Assembly: GCA_958295785.1 (NCBI GenBank)
Contig: OY282377.1
Span: 262,394-326,393, forward strand
DNA from: an uncultured Latescibacterota bacterium
GTDB lineage: Bacteria; Latescibacterota; UBA2968
Reading direction: 5' to 3'
DNA: 64,000 nucleotides
In this document: positions 8,758 to 16,303 of the stretch, piece by piece
Layout: the number at the start of each line of letters is the position of its first letter
Position numbering within the stretch: position 1 is the stretch's first letter
Translations under genes and position numbers: made by a program
The notes under the pieces: model-generated
Database searches by the model: none
What the model was told of the DNA's origin: nothing
Seen by the model: only the letters and a program-made list of their open reading frames with translations

Positions 8758-9588
8758 ATGGACAAAACGATCATTTCAGTCGCAGTCGCGGGGTCCGGGC
8801 CGACCAAAGAGATGAATCCCGCGGTGCCTTATACGCCGAAAGAAATTGCAGAAGCCGCTATCGAATGTCACAAAGCCGGCGCGGCAATCACGCATGTTCA
8901 TGTGCGCGATCCCAAAACCGGCATTGTGTGCTCGCGGCTCGACCTGTTCAAAGAAGTGGTGGATCGCATTCGGCAAGCCTGCGATATTGTCATCAATCTG
9001 ACGACGAGTGGCGGCAATATCAAAGGCGAAAACATCATCGAAGAACGCCTTGAGCCGGTCACCCTCAAACCCGAAATTTGCTCGCTCGATATCGGCTCAT
9101 TGAATTTTGGCAATCGGGTTTTTATGAACCCGCCCGACTGGGGGATCGCCGCGGCAAAGCGCATGCGCGAGCACCGCGTCAAACCCGAGATCGAAGTCTT
9201 CGACGCGGGGCACATCCGCCAAGCCCGACGCATGATTGAGGATGGCTTGTTTGAAGACCCGCCCTTTATCCAACTGTGCATGGGGCCAGGGTGGGGCATT
9301 GAAGCCACACCCGAAAATTTGGTTTTCATGAAAAGCCTTTTGCCGCCCAATGTGATCTGGTCCGCGCTGGGCGTGGGAAAAGCACAGTTGCCTATGGTGA
9401 CGATGGCCTGTCTTATGGGCGGGCACATGCGCGTGGGCTTTGAAGACAATATTTATTTGCGAAGGGGCGTCCTGCTCAAAAGCAATGCCCAAATGGTCGA
9501 TCTCGCGGCGAGTCTCGTGGAAAAATTTCAGGGCGAGATTGCCAGGCCAAACGATGCCCGCGCCATGCTCGGCCTGACCTACCCTTAG
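8758..9588 (+). CDS. BKACE-family beta-keto acid cleavage enzyme (DUF849)
   Basis: 276 residues. The ATG at 8758 is chosen over the one at 8752 because AAAGG lies seven bases before it. The family cleaves a beta-keto acid with acetyl-CoA, giving acetoacetate and a new acyl-CoA, using zinc held by a paired His motif, seen here as THVHVRDP near residue 45. INLTTSGGN, the FDAGHI strand and a late SALGVGK region also fit the TIM-barrel family. The neighbouring sugar-acid dehydratase and hotdog protein suggest a pathway that turns a keto-sugar acid into CoA esters. The real substrate cannot be read from the sequence. Confidence 0.85.
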   Translation: MDKTIISVAVAGSGPTKEMNPAVPYTPKEIAEAAIECHKAGAAITHVHVRDPKTGIVCSRLDLFKEVVDRIRQACDIVINLTTSGGNIKGENIIEERLEPVTLKPEICSLDIGSLNFGNRVFMNPPDWGIAAAKRMREHRVKPEIEVFDAGHIRQARRMIEDGLFEDPPFIQLCMGPGWGIEATPENLVFMKSLLPPNVIWSALGVGKAQLPMVTMACLMGGHMRVGFEDNIYLRRGVLLKSNAQMVDLAASLVEKFQGEIARPNDARAMLGLTYP

Positions 9589-9676
9589 AAGCGGTCTTAA
9601 ACCGAAATATGACCCCTCCCCCGGCCCCTTCCCGCAACACAGTTGTACATCTGTCCACTCATCTCTAAACTTTTTT

Positions 9677-10561
9677 ATGATACGACAATCAGTCGATATC
9701 CTGACGGGCACTACGGAGAGCAACGTCGATTGGCGTATGCTCAATATGAACGCGGAGTTGATCGCGTCCAGCCTGACCACCACGTTGGGGCCTGGGCTTC
9801 ACAGCGCGCTCGGCCCGTATTGGAAATTCAATGTCAACAGCGGCGATGGTGTCGCGCCCATCAACCACATTTTGAAATTTGAGACCTTTGGGCATCCGTG
9901 TCCCTTGCGGACACCCCTGCGGCATGAGTACCGGCTTCGCCTTGTCGCCACGCGCAACAATGACCGCATCCTCAAACGCGGTCATCTCGTTATGACGTGC
10001 GACCTTTTCAAAAAGGACGAGGCTCCGCACCCCCTGGTCGGGCGGTCGGAATTTTGGCTAGCCCTTACCCGGCCATTCGCGCCACCCGCTGAACGCAGGA
10101 TTTCCGATGTACCGGCGGGTCTCAAATTTTTGAAAGAACGCGAACCAACCGCACATGATTTGATCAGCCGGGGCATTGAATCCTATCGTTGCGATGCCAA
10201 TGACAAAACGCTGACCCGCGCCGCGCAATCAATTGTTTTTCACATGGATCAATCGGATCAGTATCGCCACATCAACACCGTCAAATACCTGGATCGCGCG
10301 CTGGATCTCTTGTCCCTTCAATGCCACAAAACCGGCGGCGATGTCGGGCGTTTGCGATTCCGCGAGATTGCGATCTATTTTCGCAAACCCTTTGTGCCCG
10401 GGCAGGTCGCTGAAGTCGATCTCGATTTTGTGCAACACGCGGATAGGTTCCACGGCGCCGTGCGGTTCTATCACACCAACGCCGACGGCAACCGCAGCGA
10501 GCGCGTTTCTATGGCGATGGAAACGCGCGGTCCTTTGGCTGATGGCGCGTCCAATATTTAG
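9677..10561 (+). CDS. Double-hotdog, acyl-CoA thioesterase-like protein
   Basis: 294 residues. The C-terminal half contains HMDQSDQYRHINTVKYLDRALD followed by a strand-rich stretch, the pattern of 4HBT-type hotdog enzymes (an Asp/His-Asn site before the long helix). The N-terminal half would be a second, degenerate hotdog. There is no signal peptide. No clear Shine-Dalgarno precedes the ATG at 9677, and an internal ATG near codon 22 is an alternative. It follows the BKACE gene on the same strand, so hydrolysis or transfer of an acyl-CoA made by BKACE is a reasonable but unproven role. Confidence 0.6.
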   Translation: MIRQSVDILTGTTESNVDWRMLNMNAELIASSLTTTLGPGLHSALGPYWKFNVNSGDGVAPINHILKFETFGHPCPLRTPLRHEYRLRLVATRNNDRILKRGHLVMTCDLFKKDEAPHPLVGRSEFWLALTRPFAPPAERRISDVPAGLKFLKEREPTAHDLISRGIESYRCDANDKTLTRAAQSIVFHMDQSDQYRHINTVKYLDRALDLLSLQCHKTGGDVGRLRFREIAIYFRKPFVPGQVAEVDLDFVQHADRFHGAVRFYHTNADGNRSERVSMAMETRGPLADGASNI

Positions 10562-10587
10562 ATCGCATTTATAGATCGGAGGCTGGA

Positions 10588-10626
10588 ATGACTGACAAAG
10601 AGAAATATTTCTGGGATCTGAGGGGA
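10588..10626 (+). pseudogene. Start fragment resembling phytanoyl-CoA dioxygenase
   Basis: A well-placed ATG (GGAGG eight bases upstream) begins MTDKEKYFWDLRG, which looks like the N-terminus of bacterial phytanoyl-CoA dioxygenase-family proteins as I recall them. The reading then runs into proline-rich non-coding sequence and repeat R1. Only these ~13 codons resemble a gene, so this is a truncated relic or chance. Confidence 0.35.
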
Positions 10627-10732
10627 TTGCGCGGATTGCCCCCACGGCCCCGCCTCTGCTCTCCGTCCCCTATCTGCACGCCCCAATGTTTGTCCCTCTA
10701 TGGTTGCCTTTCGCCTTGTGTCTTGCCTTTTT

Positions 10733-10760
10733 GGGCAGGCACGGGGGCACCGTCCCTACG
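10733..10760 (+). repeat. Dispersed repeat R1, copy 2
   Basis: GGGCAGGCACGGGGGCA then CCGTCCCTACG; same family as 7112-7139. Confidence 0.7.
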
Positions 10761-10823
10761 TTGTTATTTTCGCATCTTTGTCCAACAAAGTCTTGTCAAA
10801 AATGGCGTGATTGTATCATTTTT

Positions 10824-10857
10824 TTGTTCATCATTTTGTTCATCATTTTGTTCATCA
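10824..10857 (+). repeat. 12-bp tandem repeat upstream of rpn
   Basis: About three copies of TTGTTCATCATT end 20 bases before the start of the Rpn gene. The location is suitable for tuning promoter or leader length by slippage; no effect is shown. Confidence 0.7.
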
Positions 10858-10877
10858 ATTTTTTCAAGGTGGCGTTT

Positions 10878-11867
10878 ATGGCCGAATACGATACGATATC
10901 CAAACACTTGATTCAAACCTACCCGGACGATTTCATCCGCTTCACACTCGGACGCGCTGACGTGGAGGTGCTCGAGGTGCTCGAGACCGAGCAACCCACT
11001 GTGGAAGCCCGGCGCGCCGATAGCCTGATTCTCGTGCGTATTGAGGGTGAGGATGCGTTGATTCATTGCGAATTTCAAACCGCGGACAGCACGGACGTCC
11101 CGATGTCGCGTCGCATGGCCGGCTATATTGGTCGCGCCATAGAACGCTATGGTCTGCCGATCTTTTCCTTTGTGATCTACCTGCGTCCCGGTGCTGGACG
11201 ACGCGATAAGGGATACTACATCCAAGAACTGCCCGGCCACCGCGTTGTCGTGGAATATCAGGTGATTCGTCTGAGTGAGATCGATGGTCAAGCGATTATT
11301 GCGGGCGGTCATCCGGGCTTGCTTCCGTTTGCGCCGCTGATGAAACCTCCGTCTGGGATGTCTGCGGATGCGTGGTTGCGTCAATGTCTTCAGGCGACGG
11401 AAGCCTTGCCCTTGGACGCTTCAACCAAGGTTGACATGATGGCGGGTATGGCTATTTTAGGTGGGATATCGTACGAGTTGAGCACCGTTAGGCGTATTAT
11501 TTCTCAGGAGGGTTTTATGGATGCGATTATGCGTGAATCATCATTTGCTCAATACCTTACCCAACAAGGTATTGACCGCGGCATTGAACAGGGCATTGAA
11601 CAGGGGATGCGTCGCGGCAGGGAGCAAGGGATTGAACAGGGCATTGAACAGGGGATTGAACAGGGTCTGGAGCGCGGGAGCAGAGAAAGCACCATTGAAG
11701 CTATTTTCGATGTGTTGGAGGTTCGCTTTGATGCAGATGCGCCCGGTCAGTTCGCTGGTCGCATTCGGGCCATTGACGATTTGCAACGGCTCAAGCAGTT
11801 GCTTCGTGCGGCGGTGCAAGTGGACAATCTCGAGGGATTTCAGCGTGCGTTGGACGCAGAGGCATAG
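10878..11867 (+). CDS. Rpn-family recombination-promoting nuclease (YhgA-like/PD-(D/E)XK)
   Basis: 329 residues from the ATG at 10878, with AAGGTGG upstream; the longer frame before it is leader sequence. The N-terminal half has the Rpn nuclease core: ARRADSLILVRI, then ALIHCEFQ as the D...ExQ variant of the active site. The middle (MAGMAILGG, STVRRIISQEGF) matches the usual helical region. Residues ~225-265 are a run of GIEQ/GLER repeats, coded by a 12-bp tandem repeat (11581-11670), and a C-terminal ~60-residue helical domain follows. Rpn proteins cut DNA and are reported to act in phage defence. A strong in-frame internal start (see 11517) would give a C-terminal short form. A terminator follows at 11943. 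Confidence 0.85.
   Translation: MAEYDTISKHLIQTYPDDFIRFTLGRADVEVLEVLETEQPTVEARRADSLILVRIEGEDALIHCEFQTADSTDVPMSRRMAGYIGRAIERYGLPIFSFVIYLRPGAGRRDKGYYIQELPGHRVVVEYQVIRLSEIDGQAIIAGGHPGLLPFAPLMKPPSGMSADAWLRQCLQATEALPLDASTKVDMMAGMAILGGISYELSTVRRIISQEGFMDAIMRESSFAQYLTQQGIDRGIEQGIEQGMRRGREQGIEQGIEQGIEQGLERGSRESTIEAIFDVLEVRFDADAPGQFAGRIRAIDDLQRLKQLLRAAVQVDNLEGFQRALDAEA
11517..11867 (+). CDS. Predicted internal in-frame short isoform of Rpn (RpnS-like)
   Basis: Within the rpn frame, CAGGAGG at 11506-11512 stands four bases before an ATG at 11517. Translation from here gives a 116-residue protein that lacks the nuclease core and keeps the GIEQ-repeat linker and the C-terminal helical domain. In E. coli, Rpn genes have been reported to make such C-terminal small proteins, which inhibit the toxic full-length nuclease. 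The motif here is seen directly; the isoform and its inhibitory role are inferred. Confidence 0.6.
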   Translation: MDAIMRESSFAQYLTQQGIDRGIEQGIEQGMRRGREQGIEQGIEQGIEQGLERGSRESTIEAIFDVLEVRFDADAPGQFAGRIRAIDDLQRLKQLLRAAVQVDNLEGFQRALDAEA

Positions 11868-11942
11868 CACTGGATTACGGCGTTGCCGCCAATTTTGGCT
11901 CGGCGGGATGATGCCTGATGTAGCATAGGCACTTGCCACACA

Positions 11943-11981
11943 AAAAGCCCGGGTTCGCAATGAACTCGGGCTTATTTTTTT
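11943..11981 (+). terminator. Rho-independent terminator after rpn
   Basis: AAGCCCGGGTTC pairs with GAACTCGGGCTT (one mismatch) around a short loop and is followed by ATTTTTTTT. Confidence 0.8.
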
Positions 11982-11982
11982 T

Positions 11983-12008
11983 GGGCAGGCACTGGGCGTC
12001 GTCCTACA
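11983..12008 (+). repeat. Dispersed repeat R1, degenerate copy
   Basis: GGGCAGGCACTGGGCG then TCGTCCTACATG; several mismatches to the consensus. Confidence 0.5.
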
Positions 12009-12029
12009 TGCCTTGTATCTTGCATTTTC

Positions 12030-12057
12030 GGGCGGGCACGGGGGCACCGCCCCTACG
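12030..12057 (+). repeat. Dispersed repeat R1
   Basis: GGGCGGGCACGGGGGCA then CCGCCCCTACG; matches the consensus. Confidence 0.75.
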
Positions 12058-12294
12058 TTTCTATCCTCGCATCTTTCATCCGCGTCATCTGCTCAATCCG
12101 CGATCTGCCTTTGGGGTGGCAGGGACTGACCCCTATTCACTCTCCACTCTCCACTTGTATCTTTGGGAACAGAGCCTGCTTCCACGATTGCCTTTTATCC
12201 GCGTTCTCATGGGGTTGCTGCTCTCGCCTTTGCCTTTCATCCGCGATCCGCCTTTGGGGTGGCAGGCCGGGGAATGACCACTGACCACTTGGTA

Positions 12295-12924
12295 TTAGGT
12301 GGGAAGTGCTGCGAGGTGGGTCGTGTCGTTGAGGGCAATGACGGTGGGATCGCCTGCGGGGTCGAGTTGCAGATGGTGGATGGCGGCTGTGCGGCACGAG
12401 AACAGGGGTTTGCGCTCATGTTCGGGCATATAGCCCATGATCGCTTGCAAACACGCGATAATCGGTCTGCTGTGCGTGACGCACGCGATTTGCTGGTCGG
12501 GCGATAGGTGGACGATTCGGCTGATGGCGCGGGCAACGCGGTTGTGCATGTCGGCATCTTTTTCACTGCCCGGAACGCGCGCTTCTTCCGGGGATTGGCC
12601 TTCGAGCACGCCGGGATAATATTCTCGCGCCTCTTCGCACGAGAGGGTCGCCAAGTCCCCGCTTTCGAGTTCGCGCAGGGCATCTTCCACTTGGGGCACG
12701 ACCTGAACCAAATTGCCTATTCGCTCGACTGTTTGCCGGGCGCATCGCTGTGGGCTGGTGTACAGGGCGCAAATGTCAAAGTCATTTCGCAGGCGTTCGC
12801 CGATGAGCACGGCTTGCTGTTTGCCCCGACGCGAGAGGGGCATGTCCGCCCACCAGCCGCAGCGGCGTTCGCCATCGCGTTTTGCGGTATGTCCATGGCA
12901 GATCAAAATGAGGTCGGTTGGCAC
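12295..12924 (-). CDS. Histidine phosphatase family protein with altered RHG motif
   Basis: 209 residues. The start is set at the GTG at 12924, which has GGAG five bases upstream and begins right before the first strand (PTDLILICHGHT). Phosphoglycerate-mutase/phosphatase-type features are present: MPLSRRGKQQA, YTSPQRCARQT and the second histidine in CVTHSRPI. The canonical Arg of RHG is Cys here (CHG), so the phosphate-binding Arg is lost while the nucleophilic His stays. That may weaken or change activity. The gene stands alone, transcribed toward the rpn terminator. Confidence 0.75.
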   Translation of the reverse strand: MPTDLILICHGHTAKRDGERRCGWWADMPLSRRGKQQAVLIGERLRNDFDICALYTSPQRCARQTVERIGNLVQVVPQVEDALRELESGDLATLSCEEAREYYPGVLEGQSPEEARVPGSEKDADMHNRVARAISRIVHLSPDQQIACVTHSRPIIACLQAIMGYMPEHERKPLFSCRTAAIHHLQLDPAGDPTVIALNDTTHLAALPT

Positions 12925-13267
12925 GCGGACTCCTTTGTTGGGGTGCGTTTTTTGCACAGTACGCGACAAAACAACTGGCCGCTTCTCAGAGGCTGTTTTA
13001 AGATTATCTGTGTCCCTTGATCTTGTATGGGCCCTCCCCCCGTTACTCGCGCCGCTCGTTGTAGGCGACGCCTGTGCCGGCAGGGGGATCGGGTCTCCCT
13101 TCCCCGTTTTCGGGCGGGGTCTGTGCGTCTATGAACTGCTATCGCAGTTGTACCCCGCTCCGCGCTTTTTGGCGTGTATTCTGGTTTTTTCGTTTGATTT
13201 TTGAAAGGGTTTTGTTGATGTTTGGACAAATGGTAGGTTATTCACCTAAGATAAAAAGGAGATGCGT
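12925..13267. other. Intergenic region, no gene seen
   Basis: This divergent spacer lies between the phosphatase and the beta-barrel gene. It holds a short GTTGTACCCCGC match to the end of repeat R2 near 13148 but no convincing promoter or ORF. Confidence 0.5.
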
Positions 13268-13804
13268 ATGAAATCAATGGTTTGGGTGTTTTTTGTTTTC
13301 GTGGTCGCAATGGTCGGGCGGGCAGATGCCCAAGTGGATGTCAAGGCGGGCGGCGGGTTGCTGTTTGATCCCACGCGCTGGGGTGGGTACCTGTCTGTCG
13401 AGATTCCCATCGGCGATACGTATCCAACTTATTTGGCGCCTTTTGCCGAGTTTTATCGGAAGAGCGGCGTTTCTGAAATACCCGCAGGTCTCAGTTTGAT
13501 TTACAAAGCCCCGTTGTCCGATCAATACGGCACGGTGTTTTTTGGGGTTGGCGGTGGGATATTACACGCGCGGGGGTTTCCGCTGTTGATCGACACCATC
13601 GCCGGCCCCGTTCCATCTCCATCTGGTGAAACGGGAAGCACGACCAAGGCGATGATTGCCGTGGGGGGCGGTGTTCGATTCGATGTTGCCGACCGAGCGG
13701 GCGTGTTTGTGCAAGGCCGGTGGTTTCGCGCCTTCGCGTCTGGTTTTCCAAATAATTTCGCATTGCACGCAGGGCTGAAGTTCTCGTTGGGCGAAGGCGA
13801 TTGA
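13268..13804 (+). CDS. Exported outer-membrane beta-barrel-like protein
   Basis: 178 residues. The ATG at 13268 is preferred because AAGGAG lies six bases before it; the ATG at 13262 touches that site. A signal peptide (MVWVFFVFVVAMVGRADA) with an ADA cleavage site is followed by alternating aromatic and Gly-rich strands (GGYLSVEIPIG, YGTVFFGVGGGI, AMIAVGGGVRFDV, FALHAGLKFSLG) ending in an amphipathic strand. This fits a small eight-strand barrel or a similar OmpA/OmpW-style porin fold. The specific function is unknown. It has its own terminator. Confidence 0.65.
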   Translation: MKSMVWVFFVFVVAMVGRADAQVDVKAGGGLLFDPTRWGGYLSVEIPIGDTYPTYLAPFAEFYRKSGVSEIPAGLSLIYKAPLSDQYGTVFFGVGGGILHARGFPLLIDTIAGPVPSPSGETGSTTKAMIAVGGGVRFDVADRAGVFVQGRWFRAFASGFPNNFALHAGLKFSLGEGD

Positions 13805-13831
13805 GAAGATGGATTCAGGGACGTTGAAACG

Positions 13832-13859
13832 AGCCGGGGTTTATCCCCGGCTTTTTTTT
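13832..13859 (+). terminator. Rho-independent terminator
   Basis: AGCCGGGG pairs with CCCCGGCT around TTTAT, followed by a T8 run. It lies between the convergent beta-barrel and pepA genes. Confidence 0.85.
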
Positions 13860-13861
13860 GA

Positions 13862-15364
13862 TTACGCCGTTGACCCATGCCTCAAGAAATCGATCAGCAA
13901 CCGCACGCCAACGCCTGTCGCACCGATAGGGGTGTCGGGTTTGTCGGAATCCGCCCAAGCGGTGCCGGCGATGTCGAGGTGTGCCCATGGGAAATTTTGG
14001 ACGTAAGCCTCGAGGAACGCAGTAGCGGTGAGCGTGCCGGCAGGGCGACCGCCCGAGTTTTTGAGGTCCGCGACCTTGCTTTTGATGAGGTCTCTGTGAT
14101 CGTCAAAGATGGGAAGATGCCACGCCATTTCGCCCGTGCGATTGCCCGCCTGGTGGATTTGGACGATGAGATTATCGTCGTTGCCCATCAGGCCGCTGGT
14201 TTCGTTGCCGAGCGCGATGACGCACGCGCCCGTGAGCGTGGCGAGGTCGATGGCGGCTTTGGGTTTGTAGCGCGCACAGTATGCGAGGGCGTCGATGAGG
14301 GCGAGGCGGCCTTCGGCGTCTGTGCTGTGAATCTCGACGGTTTTCTCGCCTAGGGGATGCAAGATGTCGCCGGGGCGATAGGCCCTGCCATCGGGCATGT
14401 TTTCCGCTGCGGCGATGAGGCCGATGACGCGGTGGGGCAGGTCGAGTTTTGCCGCGGCGCGCATCGCGCCAATGACGGCTGCCGCGCCGCTCATGTCGAA
14501 TTTCATGTCCCACATGCCGTCGCCACTTTTGAGGGAGATGCCGCCCGTGTCAAAGGTGATGCCTTTGCCGATGAAGACGATGGGCGCGGCTTCGGAATTT
14601 GTGCCCGCGTGTTCTAAAATGATGAAGCGCGGCGGCCGGACGCTGCCTTGACCCACTGCGCTGAGCGCGTTCATGCCTTCGGCTAAAATGCGCTGTTCGT
14701 CAAAAATTTCACAGGACAGTCCGGTTTCGCGGGCCATTTCCAAAGCGCGGTCCGCGAGTGTTGACGGTGGCAAGTCGTTGCCGGGGGTGTTTGCCAAGTC
14801 GCGGGCGAAGCACGCGCTTTCGGCGATGATTTGCCCGGCGGACGCGCCCGCTTCGGCATCGGTTTGTTTGGATGCGTCAAATTCGACCAGGGTAAATGCG
14901 TCGAGGCTTTTGAGCTCGTCCTCGTCTGTTTTGTACGCGGTGAATTTGTAATTGCCGAGAACAGTGCCTTCAACCGTGGCTTGTGCGGCGTCTGAAATGT
15001 CGAGACCGCCAATGCCGCCGCCGTGGATGATGGAGGCGAGGGTTTTGGCGCCGCGCTTGATGGCTTCTCGGGTCGCAGATGCAGAGGCCAAGCGCACGCG
15101 GTTGAGCGAGAAGTCTTCGCGTTTGCCCAAGCCAACGAGAATGAGGCGCGACGAGGCCACGCCCCGATGGGGATACAGCACGGCGGTTTGTTTGAATTTG
15201 CCGCTGAAGTCGCCGCCCGCGATGAGGTCGGCGATCAGGCCATCCAATGCCCGATTTGCCGCGCCTGTCGCGCCGCCCGGTTCTGTGACGCCTTCAAAGA
15301 GGTTGAGCACGATGGCGTCTGTGTCTTGTTCGAGGATGTTGCCGATGGTGGTGGAAATGTTCAT
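13862..15364 (-). CDS. pepA: Leucyl aminopeptidase (M17)
   Basis: 500 residues, the normal length for the family. It removes N-terminal residues from peptides in the cytosol with two metal ions. The N-terminal macro-like domain (residues 1-170) precedes the catalytic domain, which carries GKGITFDTGGISLKS (Lys and Asp ligands), MKFDMSGAAAV, and STDAEGRLALIDAL with the Asp/Glu ligands and catalytic Arg. The family motif is NTDAEGRL; here Ser replaces Asn. A trimming WAHLDIAGTAW segment and the C-terminal TPIGATGVGVRLL are also typical. The upstream sequence offers only a weak ribosome site. Confidence 0.95.
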   Translation of the reverse strand: MNISTTIGNILEQDTDAIVLNLFEGVTEPGGATGAANRALDGLIADLIAGGDFSGKFKQTAVLYPHRGVASSRLILVGLGKREDFSLNRVRLASASATREAIKRGAKTLASIIHGGGIGGLDISDAAQATVEGTVLGNYKFTAYKTDEDELKSLDAFTLVEFDASKQTDAEAGASAGQIIAESACFARDLANTPGNDLPPSTLADRALEMARETGLSCEIFDEQRILAEGMNALSAVGQGSVRPPRFIILEHAGTNSEAAPIVFIGKGITFDTGGISLKSGDGMWDMKFDMSGAAAVIGAMRAAAKLDLPHRVIGLIAAAENMPDGRAYRPGDILHPLGEKTVEIHSTDAEGRLALIDALAYCARYKPKAAIDLATLTGACVIALGNETSGLMGNDDNLIVQIHQAGNRTGEMAWHLPIFDDHRDLIKSKVADLKNSGGRPAGTLTATAFLEAYVQNFPWAHLDIAGTAWADSDKPDTPIGATGVGVRLLIDFLRHGSTA

Positions 15365-15545
15365 GGTGAGAATCTCGTTTTGAAAGTGAGGAGCGGTCAG
15401 GGGGTTAAGGGCGCCACAGAAAGCACAGAAGGCTCAAAACACCTGTCTGCACGATTGAAAGTGAGATGGAAGTTTAGCCACAAAAAACACGAGCGGGGCA
15501 CAACTGGCGACAGCCCGTTCAAAGGCACAAAAGGCGAGAGTGTGT

Positions 15546-15572
15546 GTAGGGGCGATGCCCCCGTGCTCGCCC
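15546..15572 (-). repeat. Dispersed repeat R1, inverted copy
   Basis: GTAGGGGCGATGCCCCC then GTGCTCGCCC. A partial R2-like string (GGGGCACAACTGGCGAC) lies just before it near 15495. Confidence 0.7.
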
Positions 15573-15596
15573 GAAGATACGAGATATGAGATGCAG

Positions 15597-16166
15597 TCAC
15601 GGGACGAGGGTTGCCAAGTCGATGTTCAGCCCGGGGAAAATGCCGGGTTGAAAAATGTCGCTGGATTCGACGGTTGCCGTGCGGAGATAGCCTCCCTCGG
15701 TGGCGCGGTATTCTTCAATGCCAGGCCCTTGGGGATCTGCGATCCAATACCACGGGATGCCGCTTTTGAGGTAGGCGTCGAGTTTGGTGAGGTGATCGCG
15801 GTTGGCTGTGGATGGCGACAGAATTTCGACGACGAGGTCGGGCGCGCCATAGACGCGGCCATCTCGAATGCGGTGCAGGTGTTCGGTGGCGACGAATACG
15901 AGGTCGGGCGCGTAAGCCAGTTCCCGGTCTTCATCGAGTACGACGATGATGTCTTGGCTGAGGCGACCCAAGTTGTTTGCGCGAATATGCGGAAGTAAGA
16001 TGCCAGATAGAATGCCCGATAGTTCGTTGTGTTCAAATGTCGGTCGCATGAGTTCTATCAACTCCCCGTATTCGAGTTCGCACTTCGGGCCGATTTCGTC
16101 TTCGTCAGTGGCGAGAAATTCCATGAGAGACATTTTGCGAACGAGCGATGCCGCGGGTGAAGTCAT
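15597..16166 (-). CDS. Uma2-family (DUF820) PD-(D/E)XK endonuclease-like protein
   Basis: 189 residues from the ATG at 16166, with AGGAGGT six bases upstream. The Uma2 pattern is clear: an early MSLMEFLA helix, YELIEL-type strand, a YAPDLVFV strand with Asp, then GAPDLVVEILSPSTANRD with the Glu and a following helix, and IPWYWIADP near the end. These proteins have a restriction-enzyme fold and are often mobile and multi-copy; their biological role is not settled. The gene stands alone, flanked by R1 repeats. Confidence 0.85.
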   Translation of the reverse strand: MTSPAASLVRKMSLMEFLATDEDEIGPKCELEYGELIELMRPTFEHNELSGILSGILLPHIRANNLGRLSQDIIVVLDEDRELAYAPDLVFVATEHLHRIRDGRVYGAPDLVVEILSPSTANRDHLTKLDAYLKSGIPWYWIADPQGPGIEEYRATEGGYLRTATVESSDIFQPGIFPGLNIDLATLVP

Positions 16167-16251
16167 AAGAACACCTCCTTGAGAAGCGTGAAGCCATCGG
16201 CTATCAGCCTTCGCCACTCTGCCACCGAGGACTTGGCTCTGACCGCTATTC

Positions 16252-16275
16252 GGGCGGGCATGGTGGCACCCCTAC
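16252..16275 (+). repeat. Dispersed repeat R1, degenerate copy
   Basis: GGGCGGGCATGGTGGCACCCCTAC. Confidence 0.55.
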
Positions 16276-16303
16276 TAGGGTAGATGGTCAAGGGCGGACC
16301 GCT

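Larger units (their letters stand above)
11868..12294. other. Intergenic region with terminator and repeats
   Basis: Beyond the terminator at 11943 and two R1 copies (11983, degenerate, and 12030), it holds low-value boilerplate such as CATCCGCG runs and a second CATCCGCGATCCGCCTTTGGGG-type duplication at 12077 and 12237. No coding potential stands out. Confidence 0.6.

Noticed and set aside
7601-8758. 385-codon minus-strand frame
   Set aside because: Antisense to the enolase-superfamily gene with full metal-ligand series.
10588-10911. 107-codon frame starting at 10588 taken as a full gene
   Set aside because: Only the first 13 codons look protein-like; the rest crosses repeat R1 and a tandem repeat.
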